Positions 15,493 to 23,777 are shown, numbered from the stretch's first letter. The stretch is 32,940 nucleotides of DNA from JAAYBG01 sp964411675 (GCA_964411675.1 CAYPLR010000020.1:1-32940), one strand, 5' to 3'. Notes: generated from the letters alone by a model not told the origin. Made by a program: numbers and translations.

Positions 15493-16539
15493 TTATTTGC
15501 AATATTGATACATTTTTATCAATGTATCTTTTACCTTAGAAAATAATTCTGGTAATAATTCTAGTTGATTATTGGTGTTTGTAAGGTAATCAACGATAAT
15601 GTCTTTGATCTTTAATACGTCATTTTTCCCTATATCTAAGCACTTTGCCATTTCTAACCAGGCTTCATCTTTGTATTCGGTTCCTAACATAAATAGGACT
15701 TTACTCATCTTATCAAAGCCTCCGTAATAAGGTAGATCTGGTTCTTTGATTCCTCTTAAGGCATTTGGAAGTTCGGGAACTGTTCCTAAGAATTGAACGA
15801 ATTGATAAAGTATTTTATCTAAATCTTCTTTCCCTAATTCTTCTAACCAAGAAGGCATTTCTTTGATCATCTTTTCAAGACCTTTATATCCAATAAAACC
15901 AACTGGAGGATTTAAGAATTGTTCACTTCTTTTCTTAAGGGCATCTCTAGCTATCTGTTCTTTTGTTTTGGTACTATCCATTCTAACAGTACATAGTGTG
16001 AAAGGTTTTGATAAACCTGGATAACTACAGTCTAGAGCTAATCCTAGTTCCTCATAACTTAATGTCATTGGTTCTTCTCTTCCACAATCTAACATCGTAA
16101 TTATTTCTTTTTCATCATCATAACCAGTCATTAAAAAATAATGAAATGGAATATGTTCTTGATGATAAAGTTTAGAGAAATACGGTAGATAATACATATC
16201 AAGAGCTCCTAATACAACAGGAAAACCATCATCAATCTCTTTTCTTGCTTTACTCATTAATCGTTCAAATGTTTTATATTCATAATGTTGATAACTAAAT
16301 CCAACAATAGGAGCCAAGAACTCATACATTTGTCTTGTTCTTCCATCCCCAAAAGCAATTAATCTTTTTATTTCTAATTTTGGCATTTTCATATAACAGA
16401 ATGATCCAAAACTAGCTAATGAAAAAAAGAAACTAGGAGGTAAAGACTCCCCTGTTTTATTAATATACAAATCTTCAATCCCATTCCACATGCACTCAAA
16501 ATCATCCATATGATGGTTCATTTCAATTGTTTTTTTCAT
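15493..16539 (-). CDS. BtrH N-terminal domain / DUF4872-like protein
   Basis: The 348 residues start with a BtrH-type N-terminal domain (about 1-140): FECMWNGIEDLYI contains a candidate nucleophilic Cys, followed by GESLPPSFFFSLASFGSFCYM and GFPVVLGALDMYYLPYF. FHYFLMTGYDDE carries a candidate His and MLDCGREEP follows, a papain-like arrangement. In BtrH (butirosin pathway) this fold is an acyltransferase. The C-terminal half (about 170-340) resembles the helical DUF4872 partner region. It may therefore acylate or deacylate a small molecule; this is family inference and no biosynthetic cluster is visible. Its start lies 20 bases downstream of the GNAT gene stop, so it was co-transcribed with that gene before the IS insertion. 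The start has an AGGAAAAG site. Confidence 0.7.
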   Translation of the reverse strand: MKKTIEMNHHMDDFECMWNGIEDLYINKTGESLPPSFFFSLASFGSFCYMKMPKLEIKRLIAFGDGRTRQMYEFLAPIVGFSYQHYEYKTFERLMSKARKEIDDGFPVVLGALDMYYLPYFSKLYHQEHIPFHYFLMTGYDDEKEIITMLDCGREEPMTLSYEELGLALDCSYPGLSKPFTLCTVRMDSTKTKEQIARDALKKRSEQFLNPPVGFIGYKGLEKMIKEMPSWLEELGKEDLDKILYQFVQFLGTVPELPNALRGIKEPDLPYYGGFDKMSKVLFMLGTEYKDEAWLEMAKCLDIGKNDVLKIKDIIVDYLTNTNNQLELLPELFSKVKDTLIKMYQYCK

Positions 16540-16559
16540 GTTCTTTTCCTGATTTCTTA

Positions 16560-16669
16560 TTATTTAATTGCCATAATATATATCTGACAAGGATTGTTTT
16601 CATCCCATAATGTAGGAATAACTTCAAATTCCTTTAATCCCAATGAGCAATAAAAATCATTGGTTCTAT
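16560..16669 (-). pseudogene. 3' part of a GNAT acetyltransferase gene cut off by IS insertion
   Basis: On the minus strand this reads RTNDFYCSLGLKEFEVIP, then TLWDENNPCQIYIMAIK and stop, the C-terminal end of a GNAT-fold acetyltransferase (the LWDExNPCQIY tail is typical of one such subgroup). The other part lies at 18027-18375, across the IS3-family element. Removing the IS and one copy of the 3-bp duplication joins the two in frame at KYKEYD-RTNDFY. No start codon serves this fragment, so it is dead. Confidence 0.88.
16667..16669. repeat. Target-site duplication, left copy (TAT)
   Basis: TAT directly precedes the IS left end and recurs at 18027-18029 directly after the right end. Three bases is the expected duplication length for IS150-type IS3 elements. 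Confidence 0.75.
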
Positions 16670-16755
16670 TGAAATGGTACGATAAAAGTAGACATGTTAA
16701 AAAGATTAACACAGTTTACTTTTTTTGTTATATTAATTAAAAGGAGGATTTTTAT

Positions 16756-17142
16756 ATGACAAATAAAAAATTATTTCATCTTTATAGCGATGATGAAAAG
16801 TTTCGTATTATTCAAGATCACATTAACAATCGATTATCTATTAGAGCATGTGCTACAAAATATAATGTGGCGGTCACTTCTATTGTCATGTGGCTACGTT
16901 CATATCGATTACACGGTAAAGAGGGATTGAAAAGTCAAATTGGGAAGAAGCGAGGTAGTGGAAAGGGGAGACCTCTTGGCACGTTTAAAGCAAAAACTAC
17001 CATCGAAGAATTAGAAAAAGAAAACATTAAGTTACAAATCGAGATTGAAAGATTAAAAAAAGGTTATCTAGTGAAAGGAGTTGGGGCCAAAAAGGTGTTC
17101 ATTTCTATAAACAACAAGAATTTCAAATCATTGAACGACTAA
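16756..17142 (+). CDS. IS3-family transposase OrfA
   Basis: The 128 residues comprise an N-terminal helix-turn-helix (about 8-60, including LSIRACATKYNVAVTSIVMW), a basic linker (GKKRGSGKGRPLGTF) and a leucine-zipper-like coiled coil (about 88-108, IEELEKENIKLQIEIERLKK) used for multimerisation. It binds the terminal repeats. The AAGGAGG ribosome site is 7 bases from the ATG. An A7G run at 17055-17061 is where a -1 ribosomal slip would fuse it to OrfB; the residues after the slip site belong to the unshifted product only. Confidence 0.92.
   Translation: MTNKKLFHLYSDDEKFRIIQDHINNRLSIRACATKYNVAVTSIVMWLRSYRLHGKEGLKSQIGKKRGSGKGRPLGTFKAKTTIEELEKENIKLQIEIERLKKGYLVKGVGAKKVFISINNKNFKSLND
17055..17061 (+). 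promoter_or_regulatory. Slippery heptamer for programmed -1 frameshifting
   Basis: AAAAAAA followed by G lies at the end of the OrfA coiled coil. Slipping back one base gives KKRLSSERSWGQKGVHF, then a continuous frame into OrfB, which is in the -1 frame. This is the standard expression strategy for IS150-like OrfAB transposases. Confidence 0.75.
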
Positions 17143-17177
17143 GCAAATCTCATTCAGTCGCATTAATCTGTCGCTTA

Positions 17178-17990
17178 ATGGATATCAATCGATCTGGTTA
17201 TTATAAATGGTTGAATAGAAAGGATAACCCTTCTGAAAGAGAAATTCAAAGAGCAAAGGATATCGCTATAATCAAAAAGATTCACAAGAAACATCCATCT
17301 CATGGATATAGATGGATACGAACTTACGCAGTCAAACATTACGGCGTCAACTGGAGTAATCAACATGCTCACCTATGTTGTAAGTATGCAGGGATTATGT
17401 CTTCAGGAAAGCATTATCGTTATGTTAAGCCTGGTGATGAGCGCATTAAGTATAAAAACCTTATCAACGCTTCATGGCGATATTTATCTCGTCCTCTTGA
17501 AGTCATCGTATCCGATATGACAGCCTTTTATGTTAAGGGCAAGTATTATGAACTAACTTTATACATTGATGCCTATACAAAAGAAATTTTGAGTTATAAA
17601 CTCTCTGGTAGACGCGGGGACACTTCTACTTATTTTGATGGTTTAAATGATGTATTAGACATTATTAAAAAAGAAGCATTAACAGAACCGACAGTTTTGC
17701 ACACCGATCAGGGTTCAGTTTACGCTTCAATAAGCTACAATGAGCTCATAAAAAATTATAACATCAAACGCTCTATGAGTCGAGCAGGAACACCAACAGA
17801 TAATCCGGTTAATGAATCTTTAATTGGATGGATAAAAGAAGAGTTGTTTATTGACTTTAATTTAGCCGAATCCAGTGATGTACATAACTCAATAAAAGAT
17901 TATGTTCATTACTACAATAATGAACGATTCTCATATGCATTAAAATATAAAACCCCGGTAGAGTTTAAATCTCAACTGGGGATTGTTTAG
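17178..17990 (+). CDS. IS3-family transposase OrfB (DDE integrase core)
   Basis: The 270 residues start, by the ATG used here, at MDINRSGYYKW; the frame is open further upstream to the slippery site, so the natural product is an OrfAB fusion. An HTH_21-like segment (about 20-80) precedes an rve integrase core with Asp113 (VSDMTAF), Asp177 (HTDQGS) and Glu213 (NESL); the last two are spaced as D(35)E. All catalytic residues are present and the C-terminal HYYNNERFSYALKYKTPVEF motif is intact. It performs strand cleavage and transfer at the IS ends. Confidence 0.93.
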   Translation: MDINRSGYYKWLNRKDNPSEREIQRAKDIAIIKKIHKKHPSHGYRWIRTYAVKHYGVNWSNQHAHLCCKYAGIMSSGKHYRYVKPGDERIKYKNLINASWRYLSRPLEVIVSDMTAFYVKGKYYELTLYIDAYTKEILSYKLSGRRGDTSTYFDGLNDVLDIIKKEALTEPTVLHTDQGSVYASISYNELIKNYNIKRSMSRAGTPTDNPVNESLIGWIKEELFIDFNLAESSDVHNSIKDYVHYYNNERFSYALKYKTPVEFKSQLGIV

Positions 17991-18375
17991 AGTCTGATAC
18001 ATGTCTACTTTTTCTTGACAAGTGCATATCGTATTCTTTATATTTTCCTTTTACTACAGTTTTTACTTGAATAAAAGAATAATGGTTTACTTTTCCATAG
18101 TCATAAGCTACTTGAAAGAGTTTCCTTCCTATTCCTTTTCGTTGATAGGCTTTTTCAACACCCATACATGCTATTTCTAGGGTATCTTTCCCTGTTGATT
18201 TCAAACAGATGAATCCTCTAGCAACATTATCTATTTCTTCACAAAACATTATTTGCTTTTCTGATTCTCGAATATATGCTTCTCTAGAATCAGGTAATCC
18301 AAACCATTCCATTAAGTCTTCTAATATCTTTCTTGCAATGATTTTTTTATCCTTTTTTTCTACTTGTTTTATCAT
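17965..18375 (-). pseudogene. 5' part of the GNAT acetyltransferase gene, truncated by the IS
   Basis: The open frame codes 136 residues, but only those from 18375 down to about 18027 are native; the last 20 (after KEYDM) are read from the IS right end. The native part has the GNAT acetyl-CoA site GVEKAYQRKGIGRKLFQVA (Q/RxxGxG/A motif) and FICLKSTGKDTLEIACMGV (strand beta4). It lacks the C-terminal strands, which are found at 16560-16669. The reconstructed protein is 151 residues. The gene started 14-20 bases after the P-loop kinase gene, in an operon. The truncated protein is unlikely to be functional. Confidence 0.88.
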
Positions 18376-18395
18376 ATTATTCCTCTCCTTTAATT

Positions 18396-18890
18396 TTATA
18401 AAGCAGAAATAATCTTAGCTGCTTCTTCTAGTGTTATTGTTGAAACATCAATCTTCGTTGTTTTTAACTCTTTATATAAAGGGATTCGTTTGATGCTTCT
18501 TTCTAATACATCCTCATTTCTTATTCCTAATTGGATATCGATATTGATTCGTTTCCTTAATGCTTCAGGACTACACATTAAAGAAACTATGATCACTTCA
18601 CAATCAGTAATATCTACATTTGCTAGTAGATCATCTATAATCTTTTGTTCGTGCATAACCCAGCAAAATATTACATTATCATAATCACTACAATGAATAA
18701 AATTATTCAACAAATAATAAATATTATCTTGCACCATTTTCTTTGTTTCTTCATTTACATGAAATGGATCAGCGTCCCAACACCAATCACCATCAAGAAA
18801 TACAGCATTGCTCAACTTCTTTTTCAACAATTGACCTACTGTTGTTTTACCAATCCCCATTGTTCCACCAATTAGAAATAGCTTCTTCAT
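18396..18890 (-). CDS. P-loop nucleotide kinase-like protein (AAA family)
   Basis: The protein has 164-166 residues. The Walker A loop GGTMGIGKTTVG is at the N-terminus; VFLDGDWCWDADPF is the substrate-side region of small-molecule or nucleotide kinases (shikimate, gluconate and chloramphenicol-phosphotransferase types), and SPEALRKRINID with RNEDVLERSIKRIPLY resembles the lid and base-binding helices. It is soluble and probably phosphorylates a small molecule; the substrate is unknown. The frame has ATGs at 18896 and 18890; GGGGA is well spaced only for the second. A promoter with 17-base spacing lies upstream. It is the first gene of the operon that continues to GNAT, BtrH-like, flavodoxin and TIGR04076 genes. 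Confidence 0.82.
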   Translation of the reverse strand: MKKLFLIGGTMGIGKTTVGQLLKKKLSNAVFLDGDWCWDADPFHVNEETKKMVQDNIYYLLNNFIHCSDYDNVIFCWVMHEQKIIDDLLANVDITDCEVIIVSLMCSPEALRKRINIDIQLGIRNEDVLERSIKRIPLYKELKTTKIDVSTITLEEAAKIISAL

Positions 18891-18974
18891 GCACATTCCC
18901 CAAAGTTTTAAGTTTTCTTTCTTTACCTAATTTTCATAATCTAAAGATTATTAATTGTTCCATCATTTATAATC

Positions 18975-19003
18975 ATTATATACCAAGCGACTTTTTCTTA
19001 CAA
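18975..19003 (-). promoter_or_regulatory. Promoter of the kinase-GNAT-BtrH-flavodoxin operon
   Basis: On the minus strand, TTGTAA (-35, 18998-19003), a 17-base spacer and consensus TATAAT (-10, 18975-18980). It lies about 85 bases upstream of the kinase start. Confidence 0.6.
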
Positions 19004-19097
19004 GAAAATATATAAACCTTTAGGTTTTTAACTATTTTAAATATAGTAATAAAATAGTCAATTTCAATACTTGCTTTGATTATCTAAAAAATAAAAA

Positions 19098-19131
19098 AGA
19101 CCAATTTTACTATCTATGGTAAAATCAGTCT
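19098..19131 (-). terminator. Strong terminator after the serine hydrolase gene
   Basis: On the minus strand, the arms AGACTGATTTTAC and GTAAAATTGGTCT form a 13-bp stem (two G-U pairs) with an 8-base loop, followed by TTTTTTATTTTTT. Confidence 0.88.
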
Positions 19132-19214
19132 ACTCTTCTTTGATAAGTTTTTAATGCAATAATTATCCATTAACATTAGAAACATTCCATTTTATATATA
19201 AACAATCTTTTCTT

Positions 19215-20201
19215 TTATTTTCTAAGAATAAAAGGTAGGATCGTTTGTTCAATAAAATCTATTCTATCAAATACAGTTGGTTTGAAATAGGAAGTTATTG
19301 CAACAACTATATTTTCTATGGGGTTCACATAGATTACATTTCCACTATTTCCAATAGCAGCATAAATGTTTTCTTCAGGATAAATGATCCACCACAAATA
19401 ACCATAGTTCATTCCCCTAAAGTGAGTACTTTCTACTTCCCTCGGCATGATCATTTCTTTCATCCAGGAAGTAGATATTACTTGGTTTCCATTAACCATA
19501 CCTTGATTCAAGCAAAGAAGCCCAATTTTCGCCATATCATCAGCACTCATACAAAGTCCATAACCCGGTGTTCCTAGTCCTTCAGGATCAGCAAACCAAA
19601 CATTTTCTTTGGGTGTTTTTTCTATGGTGAATTTCTTATGCTCTTCTGCTGATAAGGCAAAGTAATTCTTATGTTCAACAATTCCTAGTTGTTTAAACAA
19701 ATATTGATTCGCAAAGTCAACTGTATTCATTCTTGTTGCTCTAGATAAAATACCAGAAAGAATATGTAGACATACTGTTTGATAATTGAATTCTCCAGTT
19801 AGGCCTTTTCTTCCTCCAAGAAAATCAAGGGAGGTAAACGTCCAGTTTTTACTAGTACATACTTTTGTCCAGGGGTCTCCCTTACATTTATAAGGAGCGC
19901 GCATGGTAAGTAAGTGCTTAATGGTGACTTCTCGAATGGTCTTTTCTCCACGTTTTACTATGTAATCAGGAAAATACTCCAATACCTTATCATTCACACT
20001 TTTTATCTTTTTTTGATCAAGCGCAATGCCAATCAGTAAAGCAATAATACTTTTGGTTGCTGACATAATATGGGTACAATCACTTGATGTATAATCATTC
20101 CATTCATCTGAATAGATCTTTTCACCATTACGATAAGCAACAACTTGACAGATATTCGGTTGGCTTTCTTTTACTAATGAGTGTAATTCTTCTTTCGTCA
20201 C
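19215..20201 (-). CDS. Serine hydrolase, beta-lactamase/transpeptidase-like fold
   Basis: The 328 residues follow the Beta-lactamase (class C-like, PF00144-type) pattern. The SxxK motif is S47-A-T-K50 (HIMSATKSIIALLIG), followed by VNDKVLEYFPDY and IKHLLTM, which are characteristic. The second motif is FNYQT, where YxN is usual; WWIIYPEENIYAAIGNSGN stands at the third (HxG) position, so it is a variant active site. There is no signal peptide, so the protein is cytoplasmic; likely esterase or amidase activity on an unknown small substrate. The start codon is GTG with AAGGAG eight bases upstream. It is the last gene of a GrpB-CPBP-hydrolase operon ending in the strong terminator. Confidence 0.87.
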   Translation of the reverse strand: MTKEELHSLVKESQPNICQVVAYRNGEKIYSDEWNDYTSSDCTHIMSATKSIIALLIGIALDQKKIKSVNDKVLEYFPDYIVKRGEKTIREVTIKHLLTMRAPYKCKGDPWTKVCTSKNWTFTSLDFLGGRKGLTGEFNYQTVCLHILSGILSRATRMNTVDFANQYLFKQLGIVEHKNYFALSAEEHKKFTIEKTPKENVWFADPEGLGTPGYGLCMSADDMAKIGLLCLNQGMVNGNQVISTSWMKEMIMPREVESTHFRGMNYGYLWWIIYPEENIYAAIGNSGNVIYVNPIENIVVAITSYFKPTVFDRIDFIEQTILPFILRK

Positions 20202-20230
20202 AATATATTCTCCTTATCGCTTTCTCTTCA

Positions 20231-20917
20231 TTAAAGCATAGTAGCTACAATATTCACAATTCCATGAAGAACCATACATAACCATACACTATTAGTTTTC
20301 TTATATACCATTCCAAGGAATATTCCCATTACAAACGCGTTTCCTAGTTGTATCCAACTATAATTGATTCCACTCATACCGAATTGAAATTGAATGTGTG
20401 CTAAAGAAAAGAATACCGCTGAAATGAGAACATCAATATATATTTTGTGTTTTTTCCCAACATTTACACTTAGTTCTCCACCCCAAACCAGAGGTAAGAT
20501 AGCAAGTGGTATCGATCTAAATAAGATTTCTTCTCCTAATCCTGAGAAAAAAAGTTGGAAGATGAAACTATCAGCCTTGAAATGGATTCCCCAGTTATCA
20601 TTAATCATATTAAGAACAACCTTTAACACAATCGAATATATAATTGCAACACCACACCACAGTAGTCCCTTTTTCCAATCTTTGATGTGATATCCAAAGT
20701 CTATGTCTTTAAACTTTATGATGAGTAATGTAAGTAAAAATACAATTAAAAATTCATAAGTGTGATGAATGATGAGATAACAATCATTCGACAAACCTGG
20801 AAGTACTTCTGCAGTTTTCTGAAGTAGTACAATAGTCAATTGATAATAAAGCACCTGAAAGCAGAGTATTGCAAGTGATACAATGATTATATTAATTTTT
20901 TTCTTTGTCTTTTCCAT
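20231..20917 (-). CDS. CPBP family intramembrane glutamic endopeptidase
   Basis: The 228 residues have about six membrane helices. The CPBP (CAAX protease, Rce1-like) motifs are complete: E129-E130-x3-R134 (GEEILFRS), FxxxH with H174 (FFSLAHIQ) and HxxxN with H218 and N222 (LHGIVNIV). Family members cleave membrane-associated substrates, including bacteriocin self-immunity and peptide maturation roles; no bacteriocin gene is visible here, so the substrate is unknown. The AAGGA ribosome site supports the ATG. It sits 41 bases downstream of the GrpB gene and 29 bases upstream of the serine hydrolase gene. Confidence 0.9.
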   Translation of the reverse strand: MEKTKKKINIIIVSLAILCFQVLYYQLTIVLLQKTAEVLPGLSNDCYLIIHHTYEFLIVFLLTLLIIKFKDIDFGYHIKDWKKGLLWCGVAIIYSIVLKVVLNMINDNWGIHFKADSFIFQLFFSGLGEEILFRSIPLAILPLVWGGELSVNVGKKHKIYIDVLISAVFFSLAHIQFQFGMSGINYSWIQLGNAFVMGIFLGMVYKKTNSVWLCMVLHGIVNIVATML

Positions 20918-20958
20918 TTTTATTCCTTACTGTTTTAGTCCTTCACATATAAAATTTA

Positions 20959-21525
20959 TCAGTATCTTTTCCCATATTCTTTATGTGCTTCAACTGTCCA
21001 TTTTTGAATAAAATCTGTTTTTGCTTGTGTATAGGCATCTCTATTATGCTCGTATTGCTTCCACAATTCCAATTTCATAGTTTCATATTCTTTTGCTACT
21101 TCAGGATGATCATTTAGATAATCTCTAAAATATAATTCATCATTATCACCATCATATCTAAGGTGTAAATGATATACTTTTTCTGCAAACCCTTCTTTTG
21201 TATATCCTTTATTGAAAGAAATCCTTTTTTCTTCCGTATACATTTTAATAAAACCATTTTCTTCAATCACTTTCGTTATGACGTCTAACCTTGAAGAATT
21301 AGGAATTTCTAGTAAAACATCAACAATATTCTTTGCCCATATTCCTTTTATCGCTGTACTACCAATATGACTAATTCTTCTATAAGATTGATCTGGTAAT
21401 ACATTCTTTAAGAATGCTTCGATTTCTTTATAATATGCATTCCATTTATTATTAGGCTTAACAAGAAAAATAGGGAACAAGTCCCATAGTTCTTCAAGCG
21501 ACATCTCAGATAATTCTTTCTTCAT
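20959..21525 (-). CDS. GrpB family (UPF0157) nucleotidyltransferase-like protein
   Basis: The 188 residues match the GrpB/UPF0157 family, a branch of the nucleotidyltransferase fold. RRISHIGSTAIKGIWAKNIVDVLLEI carries the GS motif and the acidic active-site strand, though one position of the usual paired DxD is Asn. It is followed by YHLHLRYDGDNDELYFRDYL and a helical C-terminus. The molecular substrate of the family is not settled. GGAAGTG precedes the ATG, and the gene opens the operon with the CPBP protease and serine hydrolase. It ends in TGA followed directly by TAA. Confidence 0.88.
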   Translation of the reverse strand: MKKELSEMSLEELWDLFPIFLVKPNNKWNAYYKEIEAFLKNVLPDQSYRRISHIGSTAIKGIWAKNIVDVLLEIPNSSRLDVITKVIEENGFIKMYTEEKRISFNKGYTKEGFAEKVYHLHLRYDGDNDELYFRDYLNDHPEVAKEYETMKLELWKQYEHNRDAYTQAKTDFIQKWTVEAHKEYGKRY

Positions 21526-21719
21526 ATTAACACTTCCTATATAAGTTTCAATTTATCAAATAATTTATACAACATTTATATCATATAATATAAGTTTAGT
21601 AAACTACTTAATTAAAAAATAGACATTCTTTTAATGTATTCCAATAGAATCTTTAAGTAACTAAACATCAATAATTTTATATTTATTATTAACTAGTACT
21701 TAATGGGAGTATAAAAAAA

Positions 21720-21751
21720 ACTAAAAGTCGCATTACTTTGATCTTTTTAGT
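21720..21751 (-). terminator. Terminator-like hairpin between GrpB and lipase genes
   Basis: The arms ACTAAAAG and CTTTTTAGT pair, and on the minus strand TTTTTTTT follows. It lies in the GrpB upstream region, so it would stop only transcripts entering from the GrpB side's 5' leader on the minus strand before the lipase coding end; its real assignment is uncertain. Confidence 0.35.
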
Positions 21752-21778
21752 CATCTTTTTTAATTTAAATCTTTTAGG

Positions 21779-22549
21779 TTAAAAACCTCTCTCTTCTAAA
21801 TCTTTTACTAAATTCAAATAAAAATTATAAATCTTTTCTTTTTTATTCTTCTTCACGAATAAATCTACAATCTCTGAATGTGATACCGAATCATCTAAAC
21901 AATTTCCACGATAATTTTGGAATTTAGAAGACTCTACAGGTACTACTCCATCTGTTTCTTTACCCTTGTCTATTTTTTGAGATAGGACATGAGGAATACT
22001 CATAACGAGATCATCTTTACTTTTCTTCATGATTGTTGAATAACTTTGACAATAAACATTTTCACTTATTTTATCATCGCTATTTATGCCTTCCTTCAAT
22101 TCTTCACAAACTGTATAACAATCTGGTGATTTATCTCCAAAAACTCGATACCATAAATTTACCCAAAATGCACCAAATCTTAATAATGGTTTAGGAAATT
22201 TTAAAACAAATGAGGCTATTGGTGAACCTTTATGTGGCGTAGATATGGTTGTTAAGGAAGCTACGTGATCTTCCATTCCTAAGTTAATGATCATTTCTTT
22301 GGAATCTAGTCCACCTTTCGAATGAGCAATCATATTGACTTTATCTATCTTCTCTTTTCCTAAGATTTCTAATATTTGTAATTTTAGTAATTGAGCATTG
22401 TTCTTAGTGCTTCCAAATGCATCAATTTTACTTGTATATACGATATAGCCATGATTGATTAAATGTTTATCGATATTACCAAATGATCTGATAAACCAAA
22501 TATCTTTAATAGCAATACCATGAACTAAAATGATTGGATACTTTGTCAT
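21779..22549 (-). CDS. Alpha/beta hydrolase, lipase-like (triacylglycerol lipase family)
   Basis: The 256 residues start with YPIILVHG, the oxyanion-loop HG motif, and have a nucleophile elbow AHSKGG with Ser77. The probable acid is Asp200 (ETDGVVPVESS) and the base His224 (SVSHSEIVDL). TTISTPHKGSPIA is typical of bacterial class I lipases. There is no signal peptide, so the enzyme is probably cytoplasmic and may be an esterase rather than a secreted lipase. The next upstream gene (minus strand) is a GNAT protein 62 bases away, so the two might share a transcript. Confidence 0.88.
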   Translation of the reverse strand: MTKYPIILVHGIAIKDIWFIRSFGNIDKHLINHGYIVYTSKIDAFGSTKNNAQLLKLQILEILGKEKIDKVNMIAHSKGGLDSKEMIINLGMEDHVASLTTISTPHKGSPIASFVLKFPKPLLRFGAFWVNLWYRVFGDKSPDCYTVCEELKEGINSDDKISENVYCQSYSTIMKKSKDDLVMSIPHVLSQKIDKGKETDGVVPVESSKFQNYRGNCLDDSVSHSEIVDLFVKKNKKEKIYNFYLNLVKDLEERGF

Positions 22550-22611
22550 ATTAACACCTACTTACTAAATCTATAAAGGACTTATCCTATGATACCATAG
22601 AAAATAAAAAT

Positions 22612-23055
22612 TTAATTCTTTTCTTTCACAAACGTCATCGGAGTATATCTAATTCCATCTGTAATTTGTTCTTCACTATTCGGGATAAACCCCATTTTCT
22701 TATAAAACTCAACTGCATAAGGAGACGAATTAACTGTTATTCTTCCTTCTAAACTTTTTTGCGATATCGTTTCAAATAGTTTTCTACCAATACCTTCTCT
22801 ATGATGCTTTCCATCAACAAAAAGCAAAGCGATATGATTGCCATTGTTTCTTGTTGCAACAACTCCAACAATTTCATCATCTTTAAATGCACCAAAAAAG
22901 TCTAGTTTATCAATTTCTTCTTGATTATGAATAAAATCAACAAAAGTTTTAATTCCTTGATTTGAATAATCTGGTGCTTCAAATTGCATAAAAACAGATA
23001 GTACCAATTCTAGTGCTTCTTTTCGATTATTTACATCTAATGCTTTTATGATCAT
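22612..23055 (-). CDS. GNAT family N-acetyltransferase
   Basis: The product from the ATG at 23055 is 147 residues (MIIKALDVNNRKEAL). The open frame extends 23 codons further, but GGGAGG lies at the right distance from 23055 only. The acetyl-CoA loop is GKHHREGIGRKLFETI (RxGIGxKL), followed by ITVNSSPYAVEFYKKMGFIP, the typical C-terminal GNAT signature. The acceptor substrate is unknown. It is intact, unlike the IS-disrupted GNAT gene 5 kb away, and is not a close copy of it. Confidence 0.9.
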   Translation of the reverse strand: MIIKALDVNNRKEALELVLSVFMQFEAPDYSNQGIKTFVDFIHNQEEIDKLDFFGAFKDDEIVGVVATRNNGNHIALLFVDGKHHREGIGRKLFETISQKSLEGRITVNSSPYAVEFYKKMGFIPNSEEQITDGIRYTPMTFVKEKN

Positions 23056-23145
23056 ATAAAGAGACCTCCCTACACCATTTTTTAACCTTGTTGAAACATT
23101 TTTGTGTGTTTCATTAGTAACCATCTATGGTCAATCAGTATTAAA

Positions 23146-23591
23146 TTATTCGTCTTTTTCTAATTTGTATACTTTTAAAATACTGTATTCATTCTCTTGA
23201 TTATGAGTGGTATAGAAAATATAAAATTCATTGGTTTTAGAGGTTAGAATAATATATTCATTAGTTAAACCATTAACATCACTTATTACCGAATGGAATG
23301 CGCTTGTTGGGAAAGTAAATTCATCCTTGAATGCTTGATCTTCCTCTAGAAGGATACTGTCAAGGAAATTTTTACTTAAAGTAATTTTTTCCAATTCATA
23401 ACTTTCATCGTGAATCAATAATTGATGGCTTTCAATTTTTAAATTAATACTTAGAACCATACTAGAGATGATAGGGCTTTGGTAAACGATTGATCCTGTA
23501 TATTCTCCATTAGTAATTAAATCTGCTTTTTTACAACCAAATAGAAAGAATGGTAAAACAGGGCTAGAACTAAACTAATACACTTTTTCAT
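23146..23591 (-). pseudogene. Small lipoprotein gene with a one-base frameshift in the signal peptide
   Basis: The 104-residue frame from 23460 is the downstream part. Reading further upstream in the same frame gives FFLFGCKKADLITNGEYTG, a lipobox (FLFGC) and mature N-terminus. An ATG with AGGAG at 23591 starts a typical MKKCISLVLAL signal in another frame. One missing base near 23540-23560 would join them into a lipoprotein of about 148 residues. The mature part is hydrophilic, beta-rich and of no family I recognise. It is a recent pseudogene or a sequencing error. Confidence 0.7.
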
Positions 23592-23777
23592 GTTTGACTT
23601 CTCCTCTTCTTATTCATTATTGAATTATAAATTAATTGTTTTTCGACTAAATAAATAATAGTTACAACACAGCAAATCCATGAAATTACATTATGGAATA
23701 GTCCTCACTTCTGATTATACATTTAATAAATCAATATGCATTATCATCATTCACATTTTTGTAATTTTAGTTTTATA

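Larger units (their letters stand above)
16670..18026 (+). mobile_element. IS3-family (IS150-type) insertion sequence, 1357 bp, complete
   Basis: The ends are 28-bp imperfect inverted repeats: 16670-16697 starts TGAAATGGT and ends AAAAGTAGACATGT; the complement of 17999-18026 starts TGCACTTGT and ends with the same 14 bases. Both termini are 5'-TG...CA-3'. The element encodes OrfA and OrfB with a slippery A7 tract between, and both frames appear intact, so it may be active. It sits inside a GNAT gene in the opposite orientation, flanked by a TAT duplication. Confidence 0.92.
18897..19214. other. Intergenic region between two minus-strand operons
   Basis: This holds the kinase promoter (18975-19003) and the terminator of the serine hydrolase gene (19098-19131). 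Between them are two inverted repeats, AAACC-TTTA-GGTTT near 19013-19027 and ACTATTTTA/TAAAATAGT at 19031-19058, which might be operators or random AT-rich symmetry. No coding frame is credible. Confidence 0.6.
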
